Numbered from the stretch's first letter, positions 11,928 to 25,075 are shown. The stretch: DNA of 64,000 bases from Phragmites australis (GCF_958298935.1 NC_084931.1:19619334-19683333); one strand, 5' to 3'. The notes: generated by a model from the sequence alone, not told the origin. Made by a program: numbers and translations.

Positions 11928-14900
11928 CTATTTTAACTTCGACAGCATCTCCTCGGAAGGAACCTCTAGTGTAGCTCCGGCGTGTACCTTCTCAGGCTTC
12001 ACAACTGCAAATGAATAATACGAGTTGTCATAACAGACAAGACAGCTAGCTCCTAATGTCAAAAATCAAGAAGGAAAAAAAGCAACAACATAAACAAGAA
12101 AGAGAAACAGCCTTTTTTAACATAAAATGTAACGAACTTCCATGGTTCTACCTATATAATCAAATATAAGAACAGATCTAGTTTTAAAGAGTTCACATTC
12201 TATTTTATGATAAAGTTAACATGCGTTAGAATAAACACTGCTGGGAGGATAGCCGGACGGCGTCGGCTGCAAGGGAAAGGATTAGAATATAGGTTGGAGA
12301 GACATAGAAGGGGATTGAGAACTAAATTGATTTCTCTTGTTTGATTGATCATAGCTGGCACCATGTATATATAGCCGGTAGCCAGTCGGCCTACAAAGTC
12401 CTAATTCAAATATAACTCGAACTTACCTCTAATCGTATCTCTAAGTCCTATATGATTTAAACTAACTGATCTCTAATCTTATCTCTAACCGAATCTGATT
12501 CAAACTAACAAACCAATCTAACTAATCCTATCTCTTCATGCGCCCATAACATCATGCCTTACTGAGGTACACAGCATAAACTCAAACCATTCGAAAGACT
12601 GTTTTAGTGAACCTGGCACCATGTATATATAGCCGGCAGCCAGTCGGCCTACAAAGTCCTAATACAAATATAACTCAAACTTACCTCTAATCTTATCTCT
12701 AAGTCCTATACGATTTAAACTAACTGATCTCTAATCTTATCTCTAACCGAATCTGATTCAAACTAACAAACCAATCTAACTAATCCTACCTCTTCATGCG
12801 CCCATAACATCATGCCTTACTGAGGTACACAGCATAAACTCAAACCAGTCGAAAGACTGTTTTAGTGAGCCATGAAGCTGTCAGTAATATAGTTCTATAG
12901 AGTACAGACAGGCTAATATTACACTGATACCAATATAAGACCAGATTTTCATTAATAGCCCCCTTCAAAGACATGGAGGTGGGCATGACGTGTAGACTGG
13001 ACCACCTGTGATCAGATACAACAAGCAGTATCAATGTTTCAGGGATTGCTAGTTTGCTACAGCTAAAATAGGGCTAAGGAATACGATGAATCCATCAAGA
13101 GATCTCTATTCCCTACACAATTTTTCATCTTCAAAACTCCAAAGGCCACTGCAGGAAAACTGTTGCACATTATGAGAAAATGAAACTCTAAACTGCCGTC
13201 ACCACATTGGTGATAACAAATTTACGATATCCCATTTGTCACAAGACTAAACAGTACACTCTTTAGAGAAAAGGCTTTGTGTTTTGGGTAAACAAACTGG
13301 CACTATATTGAAAACCTGCTTAACCTTGGGTCTCTTCATATTATATGGGACCAATGGTTGGAAACTGATATATTCAAGAAAATGAATGTTCAAAATGCAT
13401 AAAACATTCAGATGTCCCAAATATGTATTTTTTTATGAAGTATATTCCCAACTAAATTTTTTTTTTCAAGGACAAGAAAACAAATCAACTATTTTATCTT
13501 GAGCAGTTATTAAAAGTGTTGTAGTATAACAAGGATTTGTCCTCATCAAGGAATAAAAATATTCATCATTAATTAACTATGGTATACTTCAACTTTCAAC
13601 TTAATAATTGTCTACCCCATCAAAGTTGTCGGTGACTCGTCAGCCATTAAAAGATTCTCTTCATTTGTCAAATGAATAAGCAGTGACTTCCTTTTTCCCA
13701 TACGTAGGACAAACTTGCGATATAACAATCGTGTCAAAACTTATACTCAAAAACATGTGGAAGTCCTTGTGGAGTAAGAAGCAGGGAGATACATAACAAC
13801 TGGATTGAGTTTCGCAGGAAACAAATCTAATGTTTAGGTGGGCATTTTGGTAGTGACATTTTTGGTTAGATGAAAAGGATACTTCGGAAAATGGTGTGAC
13901 AAATTTTCCTTCAAAATGATGAAAAAATAGAACTTTTCAGCAATAGATGTAAGACTAATGATATGTTATAAATGGCAAAAGGGTCCACGATAATCCTTTC
14001 CCACGGAGACTTTCAATGGCCCACTTCTTGTGTTTTGTACATCAAAGACTAAAGGATATATGTGCCACCTAGTTACTTGTTAGTTGGAGAATAGCTTTGT
14101 GCATGGTGTCTCAATGGCACATTGGCAGTTGTCCCTTCACTTAAGATCAGTTCAGGAGTCACAAATTCCACTCATTCTGCCATTCATAATTAGTTCATGA
14201 GCATAGAGGAAATGGTCTGCTTGAGCACTTGTCCAACCACACAACGCTTATGCAGAAGTTCTAGAGCGAGCTGCAAGCATCACTGCGACCGAGCTCATGC
14301 ACTGCCATGTGCATGAGAACCACACACACAACATCAGAGTGAGTTGGTGCTGACAACAGTAAGTTATTGGGGACATATCAGGGATTTCCACAAAACATGG
14401 TATAGCTACAGAAGAAACTCCACTTAGGTGCTTAATGATGGGTTTTTTGTGCCAAATTCATGCTTCAGTGTAATTAATCTAAACAAATTATAGAATCAGG
14501 TTGAAACACCTTTGCCCATACTTTTTTTTGCAGAGCAACACGAGTCAAACCTTTCAAAAAGGCATAGATACAATTGGCCCTTAGATATTTATGTCGAGAA
14601 AATCAGCTCAGTGCCATCGTAAATGGCACAATTGGCCCATACATATTTATGTCTAGAGTGTTGTTCTGCCCTCTAAGGCTCGAACCATGCCAAATTGTAC
14701 AGTCAATTGCTAGGCCTAAGGTGCTGTTCCTTTTTTTGCGGGGCTAGTGTTTACTGTTCAGATGAAGCTAAAAACTGTGTTGAGTTGTACACATGGTGAA
14801 GGTCGCGCACAAAACATGTTACATTAGTTTGAATCTAATACTACATCCATCATACTGAAATTTACCAGCCAGAAGTAACAAATAAATCCAGGGCATGACA

Positions 14901-16156
14901 TAGGCAGGCCAATACAGTCATGTGAAGCCCCCATCTATTGCAAGTAATTGTTGCATACCAGATCAATAGATCATTACACATAGAATTGTCAGAGTACTCT
15001 AAAATTACTCTAAAATAGTGACTCCTTTACTAATACATCAAAAAAAGAATGCATGTGAAGTCACTCGAGAAGATTCAAAATTCATGTGGCTAAAAAAGTA
15101 CATAATTTTCATCTAAAGGTACATTATAACAGTTTGTAAATTTGGGTGTAACCAGAAAGAGAAAAAGGCAGCAGACACAAAGCAAAATTTGTGTAACATA
15201 TGACTAACTAAGCAAACTTGCACTTAAATACCTTTAGTAATTCATGAACACAGTTTCTGCTCGAGAGTCATTAGTTCATTACACTCCATGGTAATAGCAA
15301 CTCTAATAGGCACTCTCATTTTAAAAAAATTGCTCCCTTTTTTATAGAAATTTTTTTGCTCCTTGTAGACTACCCCAACTTGCTTGGGACAAAGGCTTTA
15401 TTGTTGTTCTTGTTGTTGTAGCCAAGAGCAGCTCCACTTATATGATTCTATCTGTTTCTGTTTTAAAAATCTCGGGAGTGTTACAATAACCATTCTGCAG
15501 TCATATGCAATGCTCTTCTTCATCAATATTCTGCATCATCTTGAATGCTAACTAGTGTAATGATCCATAGGTCCAATTCGTAACTCTCCTGCTGCTAGCA
15601 TCTACCTCCACTCTGTAACTGCTAAAACCCTCAACCATAACCCAAAACTAGGCTAAACACACAATAAATGTTCAGAAAAGGGGTCTGCTAGGCCCTATAC
15701 TACGGCGTATACAAGAAACTGGTGCCCCTAGCTGTTACCGCATAATCGCAGGTTAGGCTGCATAATCGGGCAGGTTAAGCCGTATAATCCCTAAGAGATC
15801 GGTGACCAAACGAATACCAGCCACCGATTTTTAGAATCAATCTAAGCCCTAGATGACAAGCAGGCGGCAATGAGGTAGTGGTGGTGAGTGGTATCGCATC
15901 GAATCGTACCGAAGGATCCGGAGGGTGCGCGCTGGGCCTGGATGATCATGTGTGTGATGAAGTGCGCGGCCTCGCGGGCGTCGGCGAGGGCGCGCGCGGC
16001 CTCGTCGGAGCCCGGGGCGATGCCGCGGTGGTCCTCGAAGCGGCGCCGGATCTCAACCGCTGACTCCTGCAGCATCAGCCGGTCACCCGCGAACGTCCGC
16101 CGCGCCGCCCGCAGCACCGCCCGGTAGGCGGCCAACCCTTCCGACGCCGCCGCCAT
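11928..16156 (-). CDS. MZM1: MZM1/LYRM7-like complex III assembly factor (2 exons)
   Basis: Coding exons on the minus strand are 16156-15910 and 12004-11928, with a 3905-bp intron. The donor is TTCG|GTACG and the acceptor TTTGCAG|TT; joining is in phase and gives a 107-residue protein. Exon 1 carries the short LYR-family start (LAAYRAVLRAARRTFAGD, with AYR in place of LYR and the conserved Phe), a basic RRRFEDHR block and HFITHMIIQAQR. Exon 2 gives VKPEKVHAGATLEVPSEE and ends LSKLK. This arrangement fits plant mitochondrial zinc maintenance protein 1, the relative of yeast Mzm1 and human LYRM7, which stabilises the Rieske iron-sulfur subunit in the mitochondrial matrix before it enters the bc1 complex. 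The start is the first ATG, with a GC-rich leader up to about 16200. I am confident of both exons because the short second exon matches the family's C-terminal tail and the splice sites are canonical. Confidence 0.9.
12239..12551 (-). repeat. Solo-like Ty1/copia LTR in MZM1 intron
   Basis: On the plus strand it starts TGCTGGGAGGATAGCC and ends GCGCCCATAACA; on the minus strand it runs TGTTATGGGCGC...CCCAGCA with a TATATATACATGG promoter-like stretch, a layout usual for short copia LTRs. No matching target duplication was seen (AACAC against TCATG), so the ends are likely but not proven. Confidence 0.6.
12355..12868. repeat. 258-bp tandem duplication in MZM1 intron
   Basis: CTGGCACCATGTATATATAG begins two nearly identical copies, at 12355 and 12613. 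Each copy includes most of the copia LTR plus about 60 bp of its outside flank (to GAAAGACTGTTTTAGTGA), so the duplication happened after the LTR was in place. Confidence 0.9.
15355..15422 (+). mobile_element. 3' end of a short non-LTR element (SINE/LINE tail)
   Basis: The stretch CTACCCCAACTTGCTTGGGA followed by AAGGCTTT and a TTG/GTT repeat tail is a common 3' terminus of grass non-LTR elements. Only the tail is recognisable, so the family and 5' limit are open. Confidence 0.45.
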
Positions 16157-16808
16157 TTTCGCGAGCAGAGAGGTCGAGGCGTCTGGTGTCGTGAAAGGAG
16201 TGTGCGGTTTCTTTGGTCATCCATGCCGTACTGGCTGAATTTATAAAAATGATAAAATCTAAAAACTATACGTTAATATTTTAATCTTAGGGTATATATA
16301 CCTTTAAAAATATATAAAATTGCTTGTGAGTTTGAACCAATTTATTTTTTTAGAATTTATTTGAAGCAAAATTATTCATAAATTTTTCTATTTTATAAAA
16401 ATATGTAGCTAGATCTAATATTACCTTTGAATAATTCTAATTTGCTCATAAAATTTTGTTAAATACCCGATCTGAATTGTATTAACCTGTTTCTTAAATT
16501 GCTCGTAGATCCATTCTAATTTTCTTACAAAATTTCAAAAAATTACTTACATAACTATATTTAAGAGGTAGACGAATAGATTAATTTTTTTATCAAATAT
16601 TTTCTCTATTATTTTGCCATGTATTGAAATTGATCACAGATAAGTATGGTATGCCTATATGTAAAAAAGTCTAAAAATAGAATAAAATGCTTATGTTTAT
16701 ATATTTTTAATTTAAAATAAGTGTATATGCTATAAGTATAAATTATATACGCGCGGTTTTTAAATGTGTAAAAAATAAAAATAAAAAGACTTTTCTTGCC
16801 AATTTTAT
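16157..16808. other. MZM1 upstream region, AT-rich, no further gene
   Basis: The first 50 bases or so upstream of the MZM1 start are GC-rich and likely 5' leader and core promoter. The rest, to the LTR at 16809, is strongly AT-rich with no coding signal. I could not place a convincing TATA box. Confidence 0.5.
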
Positions 16809-19800
16809 TATAAGAAACCGTCCAAACATTATTCTAATTAATCATTAAATCGATCATTTATCTAATCATGACATCAATGATTAATCAGAATACCACTCCG
16901 ATAGTTCCGACATGTGTTTTATGCCCAAGATCGGAACACATGCCTTTCTTACATTTAACATCACAATACAGCTCAATAAAGAGCGAGCAATTAACATTAA
17001 ATTACAGGTTCTTAAGTATAAATAAGTTATTACAATTTACAGCAAAAGAGAGCTAGAGGAGACAAAAGCTGACTCAACTCTTAACCAACAAAAAAAACTA
17101 CACAGCAGAAGACTAAAAACTATACAACAAAAGGAGGATGGAGTCATATGCCCTTAGGCTCCGTCACAAAAAGCACGACTACAGAGTAGTTGCCTACTCA
17201 CGTCTGCCACCACCCTCGGTGGGCGTGAAGTAGCCAAAGGCAAACTCCTCCTCGCCAGTAGCACTTGAGAGCTGCGTGAGTACGAAGATATTCGCAAGAC
17301 TTAATGCATTGGGTGTTATCAAGAATATTGTCACATGGTTAAGTAAAAATCATATGCAAAAGCAAATTGACATAAACATGTGAGCAACTATCTCATACCA
17401 AAATTGATATCACTCTATTCTAGAACCACCCACATAAATATACCGATAATAGTAACCATAGTAAACATATATGTGATGATACCATCTTGACATATCCACC
17501 ATATCATCCCAAGACTCGTAACTCTACGTCCAATGCAGATAGACAGAAGCATGCTTATGACCAAGAATGCGGCAATTCGAATTATTTTTGCATCCTGCAG
17601 GGGTACTCTTGAACTCACAAGACTTGAGGACCATACGACTTACATGACCACACAGGTCCATACAAGGGGTACTCATGTCAACCTTTCTCAATAAGCCCCA
17701 ACCATCTAGATCGTGTACCGCTCGGTGAAGAGCCAACTTTGGTTAACTCCCGGAGCAATCACAAGTGTCTTTACTGGCTTGTCCGCTCACACCGTCGATA
17801 TTCAGGCCCAAATGATCACAGCTACAGAGGTATTCGGCTTGCCTTACATTATATTGGCATGTTGTGAGCATGGAAAGTGCTAAAGCCAACGGCACCGACA
17901 GACGGTGATTAAACGATGCAAGCGGTATACAACACCCGGGCTCCTCCCTCGACTTACCCCAGGGACATCATCCAGGGCAGAAAGTACCCCTAACTCCGTC
18001 CACATCTCGTCTCATACTCACCACTCATCTAACCATCAACATCAGAACCCACATTATCATAGTGAGCAATAATAAAACCTATAGCTCACGAGCGATAGAG
18101 CATTCCACCACTCGACTTCTACCGGTGACCTTTGCATTGCTAAGCATCTCCGTTAACCTTTGAATTAGACGACATTAAAATAAACCCCGATTATAAGGAT
18201 ATGGATCATCAATATCTAAGACAGAGAATGTAATTCATCAATATAGGTTCTACCCATTTGAAACCTGACCTCTACTCATCATCATGCAAACATACATAAA
18301 ACATAATTTATCACATTAGACATATATGATCCAAAGTACTAGGAGAAATATGCTTAGATGATTGCTTTGCTGCTCAAGTGATCACCGGATACTGCCCGCA
18401 CAGCAATCACAAAATTCATGGAGATTAGCATCGCCTTTGACCGCGACCAGTTCACGTGTCATTTCTTCGTTCACTAAATAAGAACATGTGCAATAATGAG
18501 CATGAATGAAGTGTAACAAAGTATGCCACAATATGCATAAGATGAAATACCATAAAACTATTCTTTATAATGTATGAAAATATTTTTCCTAGATGGCACT
18601 AATCATAACATGAATTGTCAAAGTGGTTTTACAATTTTAGGAGATGATATCAAATAACTGTGATTTCATTAAGCTGATACACATTTATTTAACTAATTAA
18701 TTATCACAAATTATTTAATGAGTTCCAATATTTTTAACATGTAGTTCAGACTTATATTAAGCTAACACAATTGGTTTCATGATTTTTGGAATCCGAATGA
18801 ATTAATTATGAATTTTATAAGCTATCATCACAAAAGAAAAATGGCTGATGAATAGTAACCACGGAGTCTCCGCGAAGTTTTGCAGACACTCCACATTGCA
18901 GAGTCTCCGCACATTTTTGTGGAGTCTTCGGACAATTTTCTGGAGTCCTCGGAGTTCTGCAGAAAGCACTTATTTGTAGGGAAAACGACCGATTTGATAT
19001 TGCGAGCTTCTCCGAACCAAAGGAAAATATGTTTGGGATAGTTCATAGAGTCTAGAACTCAATCACCCATCTAGCAACTTGTTTCCTAACTCGAATCTCA
19101 TCCAAATTCTCTAATTTTCTCCAAAGCTCAAGAACTCAATAATTTTGTAACCCTAGCTCCAAATTCAAAATCTATCCAACCAAAAGACGGATTCTAGCCA
19201 TGGATGCATAGGGAACTTACCCAAGGTGCTTTATCGAGTTTGGGGACCGTCGGATGGCGAAGTAAATTGAGAAAATCACTCGAGAAGAGGATGAACACCG
19301 GTGCTCCCTGTGCTTCAACCAAGAACACCAAAAGAGATTAAAATCGGCTTGAATCCTTCGAGAAACTGAATATGAATTGGATGGATGGGAAGCTTGTGAG
19401 CTAGGGATCGCATGAATACCACATGCGTACCTCGGCTTCGCTTTTAGAGAGAGGAATCTTAGGAGAAAGAGAGAGAAAGAGAGAGCTTGAGAGAGAGGGA
19501 GAGCAATAGCTTGGCTGCTCGAGTGGAGAGGGAGAGGGCGTGGGGAGTGAGAGAGAGAGAGGGAGCAGGTGGTGCTGCCCATTTGGAGTGGTGGGTGGTG
19601 GGCCACATGTGGGCCCATGTGGAATAGAAAGGAGGTTTGTTTTAACTAGGCCCATGTGGAATAGAAAGGAGGTCCATTTTAACTGCGAATTCAGTTCTTT
19701 TCTCTCCTGAATTTCTTTCTCTCGCCCGAATGACTTTTAAATAAAGTGCTCTACTGTACCAAAATAAATTGCTCAAAATTAAGCATGATGCTAATGATGC

Positions 19801-19844
19801 ATGATTAGACTTAATCACGTGATTACGGATTTTGGGACATGACA
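16809..19844 (-). repeat. 3' LTR of the chromovirus, 3036 bp
   Basis: The right end is GGGACATGACA at 19844 and the left end begins near TATAAGAAACCGTCC at 16809, where the terminal TG has decayed. It aligns in layout with the solo LTRs at 36654-39789 (opposite strand) and 49702-52645 (same strand): the same GGACGGTT end, the same ATTATG-rich segment next to it, a central block with CGAGCGATAGAGCATTCCACC near 18090, and a short array of CTCCGC-type motifs near 18860-18960. Open frames inside are incidental. Confidence 0.82.
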
Positions 19845-21915
19845 GACCTCCCCGCATTAGAAGAATCTCATCTCAAGATTCGGTACGAGTCGGGGTGAGT
19901 ACGTTGACTCTAGGAACTTCATGGTTTGCGCAGTAACAGAAAGATTTGAGGAATACCCACTTGCCATGCTGTGAGGAATAATAGTAAAGTAACTCAGGAT
20001 AATCAGCACGAAGCCGATCTTCACGCTCCCACGTAGATTCATCCTCAGAGTGATTACTCCATTGACCCTTAAGGAACTTAATAGATTTGCATCGTGTCTT
20101 CCATTTGGCTTCATCAAGAATGCGAACTGGATGCTCACAGTAAGATAGGTCCGGTTGCAATTCTTGAATTGCCACATCAATGATTTCGGTCGGGACTCGA
20201 AGACATTTCTTCAGTTGCGACACGTGGAAAACATTATGTATGATGGAGAGAGATGAAGGTAGCTCCAGCTGGTAAACCACCTCACCACACCGGTTAATAA
20301 TCTGAAAAGGGCCAACATAACGGGGTGCTAACTTTCCCTTCATCATAAAATGCTGCATTTCTCTAAGAGGAGACATCTTAAGATAGACAAAATCTCCAAT
20401 CTTGAACTCCAGCTAACGCTGACGACGGTCAGCATAGCTCTTCTGACGAGACTGAGCTGTGAGTAGATGCTGGCGAATGGTTAGGACATGCTCTTCTGCC
20501 TCTTTGATCAAATTCGGGCCTAGGAAAACTCTTTCGCTAGACTCGGACCAATTCAACGGCACTCGACATCTTTGACCATATAGAGCTTCAAATGGTGACA
20601 TCTTAATGCTCGATTGATAACTGTTGTTTGAGGAAAATTTGGCGAATGGTAAGCATATGTCCCACTTCTTCCCATAAGTGAGAACACACGCTCAGAACAT
20701 ATCTTCTAGAATTTGGTTCACCCTCTCAGTTTGACCCTCGGTTTGAGGATGATAAGCGGTGCTATAGAAGAGCTCGGTTCTCATAGCTTCATGAAGGATC
20801 CTCCAGCGATGAGAGGTAAATTGAGTGCCTCGGTTAGAAATGATCTTCTTCGGAATCCCATGGAGGCAAACAATCCGAGTGAGATACAGCTCAGCATAGT
20901 CCTTGACACTGTATCGAGTCTTCATCGGGAGGAAATATGCTAACTTTGTGAGTCGATCAACGATGACCCAGATCGAGTCATACCCTTGAGGGGTCTTTGG
21001 CAATCCAATTTCTTCCCACTTCCAGAAGGGAGTGGGCAAAGGCTGAAGTGTACCACCCAGCTTGAGATGTTCGGCCTTCACCCTACGGTAGACATCGCAC
21101 TCGGCTACATATCGAGTGACTTCTCACTTCATGCGAGTCCACCAGAACTTGGGCTTGAGGTATTGATACATTTTTGTGTTCCCAGGATGAATGGATAGCA
21201 ATGAGTCATGAGCTTTATCCAGAATTTTCTTCCTCAATGCATTGACTCTCGGAACCACTAGCCGGTTCCCAAATCACAAGACACCTTGCTCATCCTTAGA
21301 GAAATAGATAGCCTTGCCTTCCTTCATTTTGTCTCGGATTCGAGCCATGCCCTTGTCATTCTTTTGATCTTATTTGATTTCATCCAGGAGGGAGGATTTT
21401 ATCTCTAAATTTGCAAGAAATCCCTCTGGAACCATCTCGAGTCCAAGCCATCAAAAATCATCACAAAGTTTGGTATTCCCAAGCTTGACCATAATGCAAT
21501 TGCATCGAGCCTTTTGATTCAGTGCATTCACGACCATATTCACCTTGCCAGGATGATAATGTACTTCCAGCTCATAATCCTTGATCAACTCGAGCCATAT
21601 TCACTGTCTCATATTCAGATCGACTTGAGTGAAGATGTATTTGAGACTTTTGTGATCTGTATAGATACGACACAAATTTCCTAGCAGATAGTGGTGCCAA
21701 ATCTTCAAGGCATGCACAACTATCGCAAGCTCTAAATCATGGGTTGGGTAGTCCTCGTCATGACGCTTCAACTGACGTGAGGCGTAAGCCATAACTCTGA
21801 CCACTTTAGGCTGAGCGAGAACAGGAGCGGTCGTGAGTAGTTTCTTTAAGGTTTGGAAAGCTGACTCACATTCACTTGACCACTCGAATACGTTGCCTTG
21901 AATCGATAAGGTTAA
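19845..21915 (-). pseudogene. Chromovirus pol, 3' part: RNase H, integrase, chromodomain
   Basis: From right to left: RNase H ([34 protein letters not shown]) at 21601-21804; an integrase zinc-binding region about 21080-21240 (SIHPGNTKMYQYL...CDVYRR); the integrase core at 20692-21081 with IVDRLTKLAYFLPMK, then IISNRGTQF, then AYHPQTEGQTERVNQ; the post-core region; and a chromodomain-like C-terminus (KGQWSNHSEDESTWERED) at 19873-20376. The second catalytic position reads N where the family has D (SDRGTQF), and stops interrupt the frame at several places, including before 20413 and near 21130. The enzyme set is inactive. A chromodomain would steer integration to heterochromatin. Confidence 0.88.
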
Positions 21916-22299
21916 AAGCCCCAGTCAGGAAGCTGCCTCACTCACAACTCCCGTGCACGCAGATAACATCTTCTACTATCTCTGTTGCATAGTAGAAACT
22001 AGTACTAAAGATGCATTTCTATTTCTACGCGCCAACGACTCCAATCATCCAGCAACTAGGCACCAGGAACCATCCAACCAGGCACCAAACATGCAAGAAC
22101 CAGGCGATTCTATCCCTGCGCCTCTAGCGGACCCTATACGACATCATCTCGCGATCACGAAGAGCACTCGAGGTCGCCGGGAGCATCCGGGCGCGCGGAG
22201 ACCGAATCTAAGCGGCGGCTAGCAAATCCAAAGCTTGTACAGGATTTGGGAGCCATCGATAGGAGGAGTTCACCGGAAGAGATAGACGAGGAGACAACC
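21916..22299. other. Moderately GC-rich unique sequence, no gene assigned
   Basis: The stretch between the broken chromovirus and the hAT element has a minus-strand open frame of 34 codons beginning MAPKSCTSFGFASRRLDS near 22256, and an 89-codon plus-strand frame (21953-22222). Neither resembles a family I know. It may be the former promoter side of the SR gene, because it is continuous with 26119 once the hAT element is removed. Confidence 0.4.
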
Positions 22300-22319
22300 A
22301 CCACCACTAAAGATGTCCA

Positions 22320-22660
22320 AATGGGCCGTGCCTATTGAGCCGGCCCGAGGCACGGCACTGTAGGCACGGCCCAGGCACAGCACGGCCTGAGTCGAGATGG
22401 GCCGGGCCGGCACGGCAGGAGGCCACGGGCCGTGCCTGGGCCGAGCGCGTGGCACGGCGTGCCAGCATGACACGGCTCGGCCGAGTCGGGCCGGCCCGAG
22501 CATGGCCCGGGCACGAGGCGGTCTAGGAGGCACGGCCGGGCCAGGCCGGCACGGCACGGCCTGGGCACGTGACGGCCCAGCATGGCACGGCACGACACGG
22601 CACGGCCTAGCGCGCAGGGCACAGCCCGGCCGGCACAAGGGGGCACGCGGGTTAACGGGT
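22320..22660. repeat. Left subterminal GC-rich repeats of the hAT element
   Basis: Dense degenerate copies of GGCACGGC and GGGCCG(G/T)GCC words. Long open frames on both strands here come from base composition, not from genes. The inverted counterpart lies at 25785-26100. Confidence 0.85.
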
Positions 22661-23077
22661 TAAACGGGCCCCATTAACCCGATATTTTTGAATTTTATAG
22701 CCGTTTTATGACCGTTTGGTGCTCCAAAAAAATTTGAAAAAAATTGCAAAAATCACTATTTTTCACCTATAAATAGAGGAGCACCCTGTCCTTCCATTCC
22801 ACACAAGCAACACCATTTTCTCTCTTGTTTCCTCCTCTCATTCTTGTCTCAAAGTTCTTGAGAATTAGCAATAATTTGGCAAAATTAGTTTGAATTGTTG
22901 CAAAAAAATCCGAGCAATTCCAAAACCTTCATCCTGCTGACTTGTTGTCTTGAAGTTGAAGAAATCTTTGTGATTTTTTTGCATCGTTGTTGAGTCTTAT
23001 TTTATTATTAGTTTTATTACTTGATTATTTCTAACTCTGAATATTTGCAATTTTTGTAGTGTCATTCGACATTGATC

Positions 23078-25075
23078 ATGGATGCCGGTGATCATGATAC
23101 ATCCATAGATCATGATTTTTTTTCTCTAAGGACTCACAGGGGACTACGACCCCTTTGGTACCAGTGCTGCAGGTGATGATGGACCCGACGGTGAACCTCC
23201 GGTTGGTTCACATGCAGGTGATGCAGCAGCAGTTCCAGCATCAGGCTCTACAAGTGCACACACATTAGCAAGCACCGGGTCTAAAAGATCAAGAGCCGGT
23301 ACTTCCGAAGTTTGGCAAGACTTTGAAAAGTTCTACAAAGAGGAAGATGGGGTAAGTGTCAGGTATGCTAGGTGTTATATTTGCAAACATGAATTATCTG
23401 CAAAGCCCTCGGGTGGAACGGGGCACTTGAAGAGGCACGCCACAAGTTGCAAGCGAAAGAGTGGAGCAGCCATGAAGCAGACGGTGTTGCAGTACAACCC
23501 CAATGACTCTGTTCGTCATTGGGAGTACGACTCTGACAATGCTCGAAAAGAGCTATGTCGCTTCATTGCAAGAGCGGATCTACCACTCAATATTGGTGAG
23601 TCTGCTGCATTTGAAGATTACATTAAGCAAGCTCATAATCCTAGGTTCACACATATTTCTAGATAGATAACTAGTAGGGATATGGTAAAATACTATAATG
23701 CGTGTCGTAGCAAGCTTAAAGAAATGTTGCAAACATGTACATTTTCAGTTACTTTGACCTCGGATATATGGGCAGGTAGGGCAAACGAATAAAATATTTT
23801 CTATCACTTTAGATAATACCGGTGCAAATTCTAGAGTAATGGATATTCTTACTCCGTTGTTTAGTACCTATGCTGAATCTTTCTTGTTACATCAACGTTG
23901 TGCTTGTCATATTATCAATCTTATAGTAAAATCCGGTTTGAAGAGGTTGTCGCAATACCTAGACGATTTTCGTACTGCAATATCTTTTATAAACGTTTCT
24001 AACCAACGAATTGCAGCATATAAATAGAATTGTGTTGCAATGGGTGTGCGTCCACGTAAGTTTGCTCCGGACATGCCAGTGAGATGGAACTTTACTTTCT
24101 TGATGCTTAAAAATATTATACCATATAAGAGCACATTTGGTGTGTTTATTCATACACATTACCATCAATATGGGGTTAAACTTTACTCACGAAAGCGCAT
24201 TGGTATGTTGCTAAAAGGATACTGGAGTTTCTTAAAAAAATTTATGATTCAACTGTGAGTTTATCAGGAGTTTATTATCCAACATCTTGTTTAGTAGTGC
24301 ATAATATTGTTGAAATTGCTACTCATTTAAACAACTGTGAAAATAATAATCTTGTAAGAGATTGTGTAGTTCCTATGAAATCTAAATTCTTAAAGTATTG
24401 GAAAGAAATTCCTTTGTTATACGCTTTTGCCTTTATTTTAGATCCTAGAGCTAAAATTGCAGCTTTCTGTAGAGTTCTCGCAATTCTAAGTGATGCTCTT
24501 GGCCACGATTATTCTAATTATTATACTAATGTTCGTTCTAAGTTATTCGAAATTTATAGTAAATATGAAACAAAGTATGGCAGAGTTCGCCTGCAACGAC
24601 ATCCACTAGCACCCACAACAAGTAAGAAGACGACAACGTGTGGGAAAATATTTGGTGCAGGTTCTTCATCAAGAAGTTTAGACTCTTCATCACGATCGTC
24701 TACAAGCACGGGAATTCCAATATTCGGAGGGGAGCTAACTACCTTCATCGACAGTGACATTATCAGCCATGAACAAGAAAACTTCAACATACTACAATGG
24801 TGGCATGAGCACAAGACGAATTATCCAGTGCTTTTACTGTTAGCGCGAGATTTGTTAACGGTTCCTGTATCTACAGTTTCTTCTAAGGCTACCTTCAGTC
24901 TTACTGGAAGGATAATCGAAGAGAGAAGAACAAATCTGTCAAGTGAGATGGTTGAAATACTCACCATAGTAAAGGATTGGGAACAAGCTGAAGCACGAAT
25001 GCAACACACTGCAGAAAACACTGAGCTTGAAGAATCATTCAAAAATTTGTATCTAGATACTGATGAGAACGTGTA
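23078..25075 (+). pseudogene. hAT transposase with BED finger, inactivated
   Basis: An ATG at 23078 opens the frame, with a TATA-like CCTATAAATAG upstream at 22763-22773. A frameshift in a T run near 23115 precedes the BED zinc finger (CYICKHELSAKPSGG and HLKRHATSC, about 23370-23450). The catalytic region begins TLTSDIWAGRA, then about 50 codons are missing with a frame change near 23790, and the frame returns as KIFSITLDN, LLHQRCACHIINLIVKSGL and RIAAYK, followed by a TAG at 24027. Another frameshift lies near 24170. The last 273 codons (24255-25075) are open and hold ILDPRAK and the C-terminal dimerisation domain (WWHEHKTNYPVL, VPVSTVSSKATFSLTGR). The family normally has SESAFS where this has SKATFS. 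It would have cut and pasted the element; this copy cannot. Confidence 0.92.

Larger units (their letters stand above)
16809..21915 (-). mobile_element. Chromovirus (Ty3/gypsy, Tekay/Del-like), 5' half missing
   Basis: A 3036-bp LTR (16809-19844) joins directly to the 3' half of a gypsy pol gene on the minus strand. A purine-rich tract (GCGGGGAGGTC) sits immediately before the LTR start TGTCATGTCCCAAAATCC, the normal place for plus-strand priming, so this is the 3' LTR. The internal sequence stops near 21915 inside the RT-RNase H region; gag, protease, most of RT and the 5' LTR are absent. The very long LTR and a C-terminal chromodomain-like segment fit the Tekay/Del lineage. Confidence 0.85.

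Noticed and set aside
15842..15909. MZM1 as a single-exon 104-residue protein
   Set aside because: The sequence after residue 82 does not resemble the family, and a donor sits exactly there; a matching exon with the family's C-terminus exists at 11928-12004.
22270..22663. Overlapping Arg/Pro/Ala-rich frames on both strands
   Set aside because: They lie in the GC-rich subterminal repeats of the hAT element and reflect base composition.
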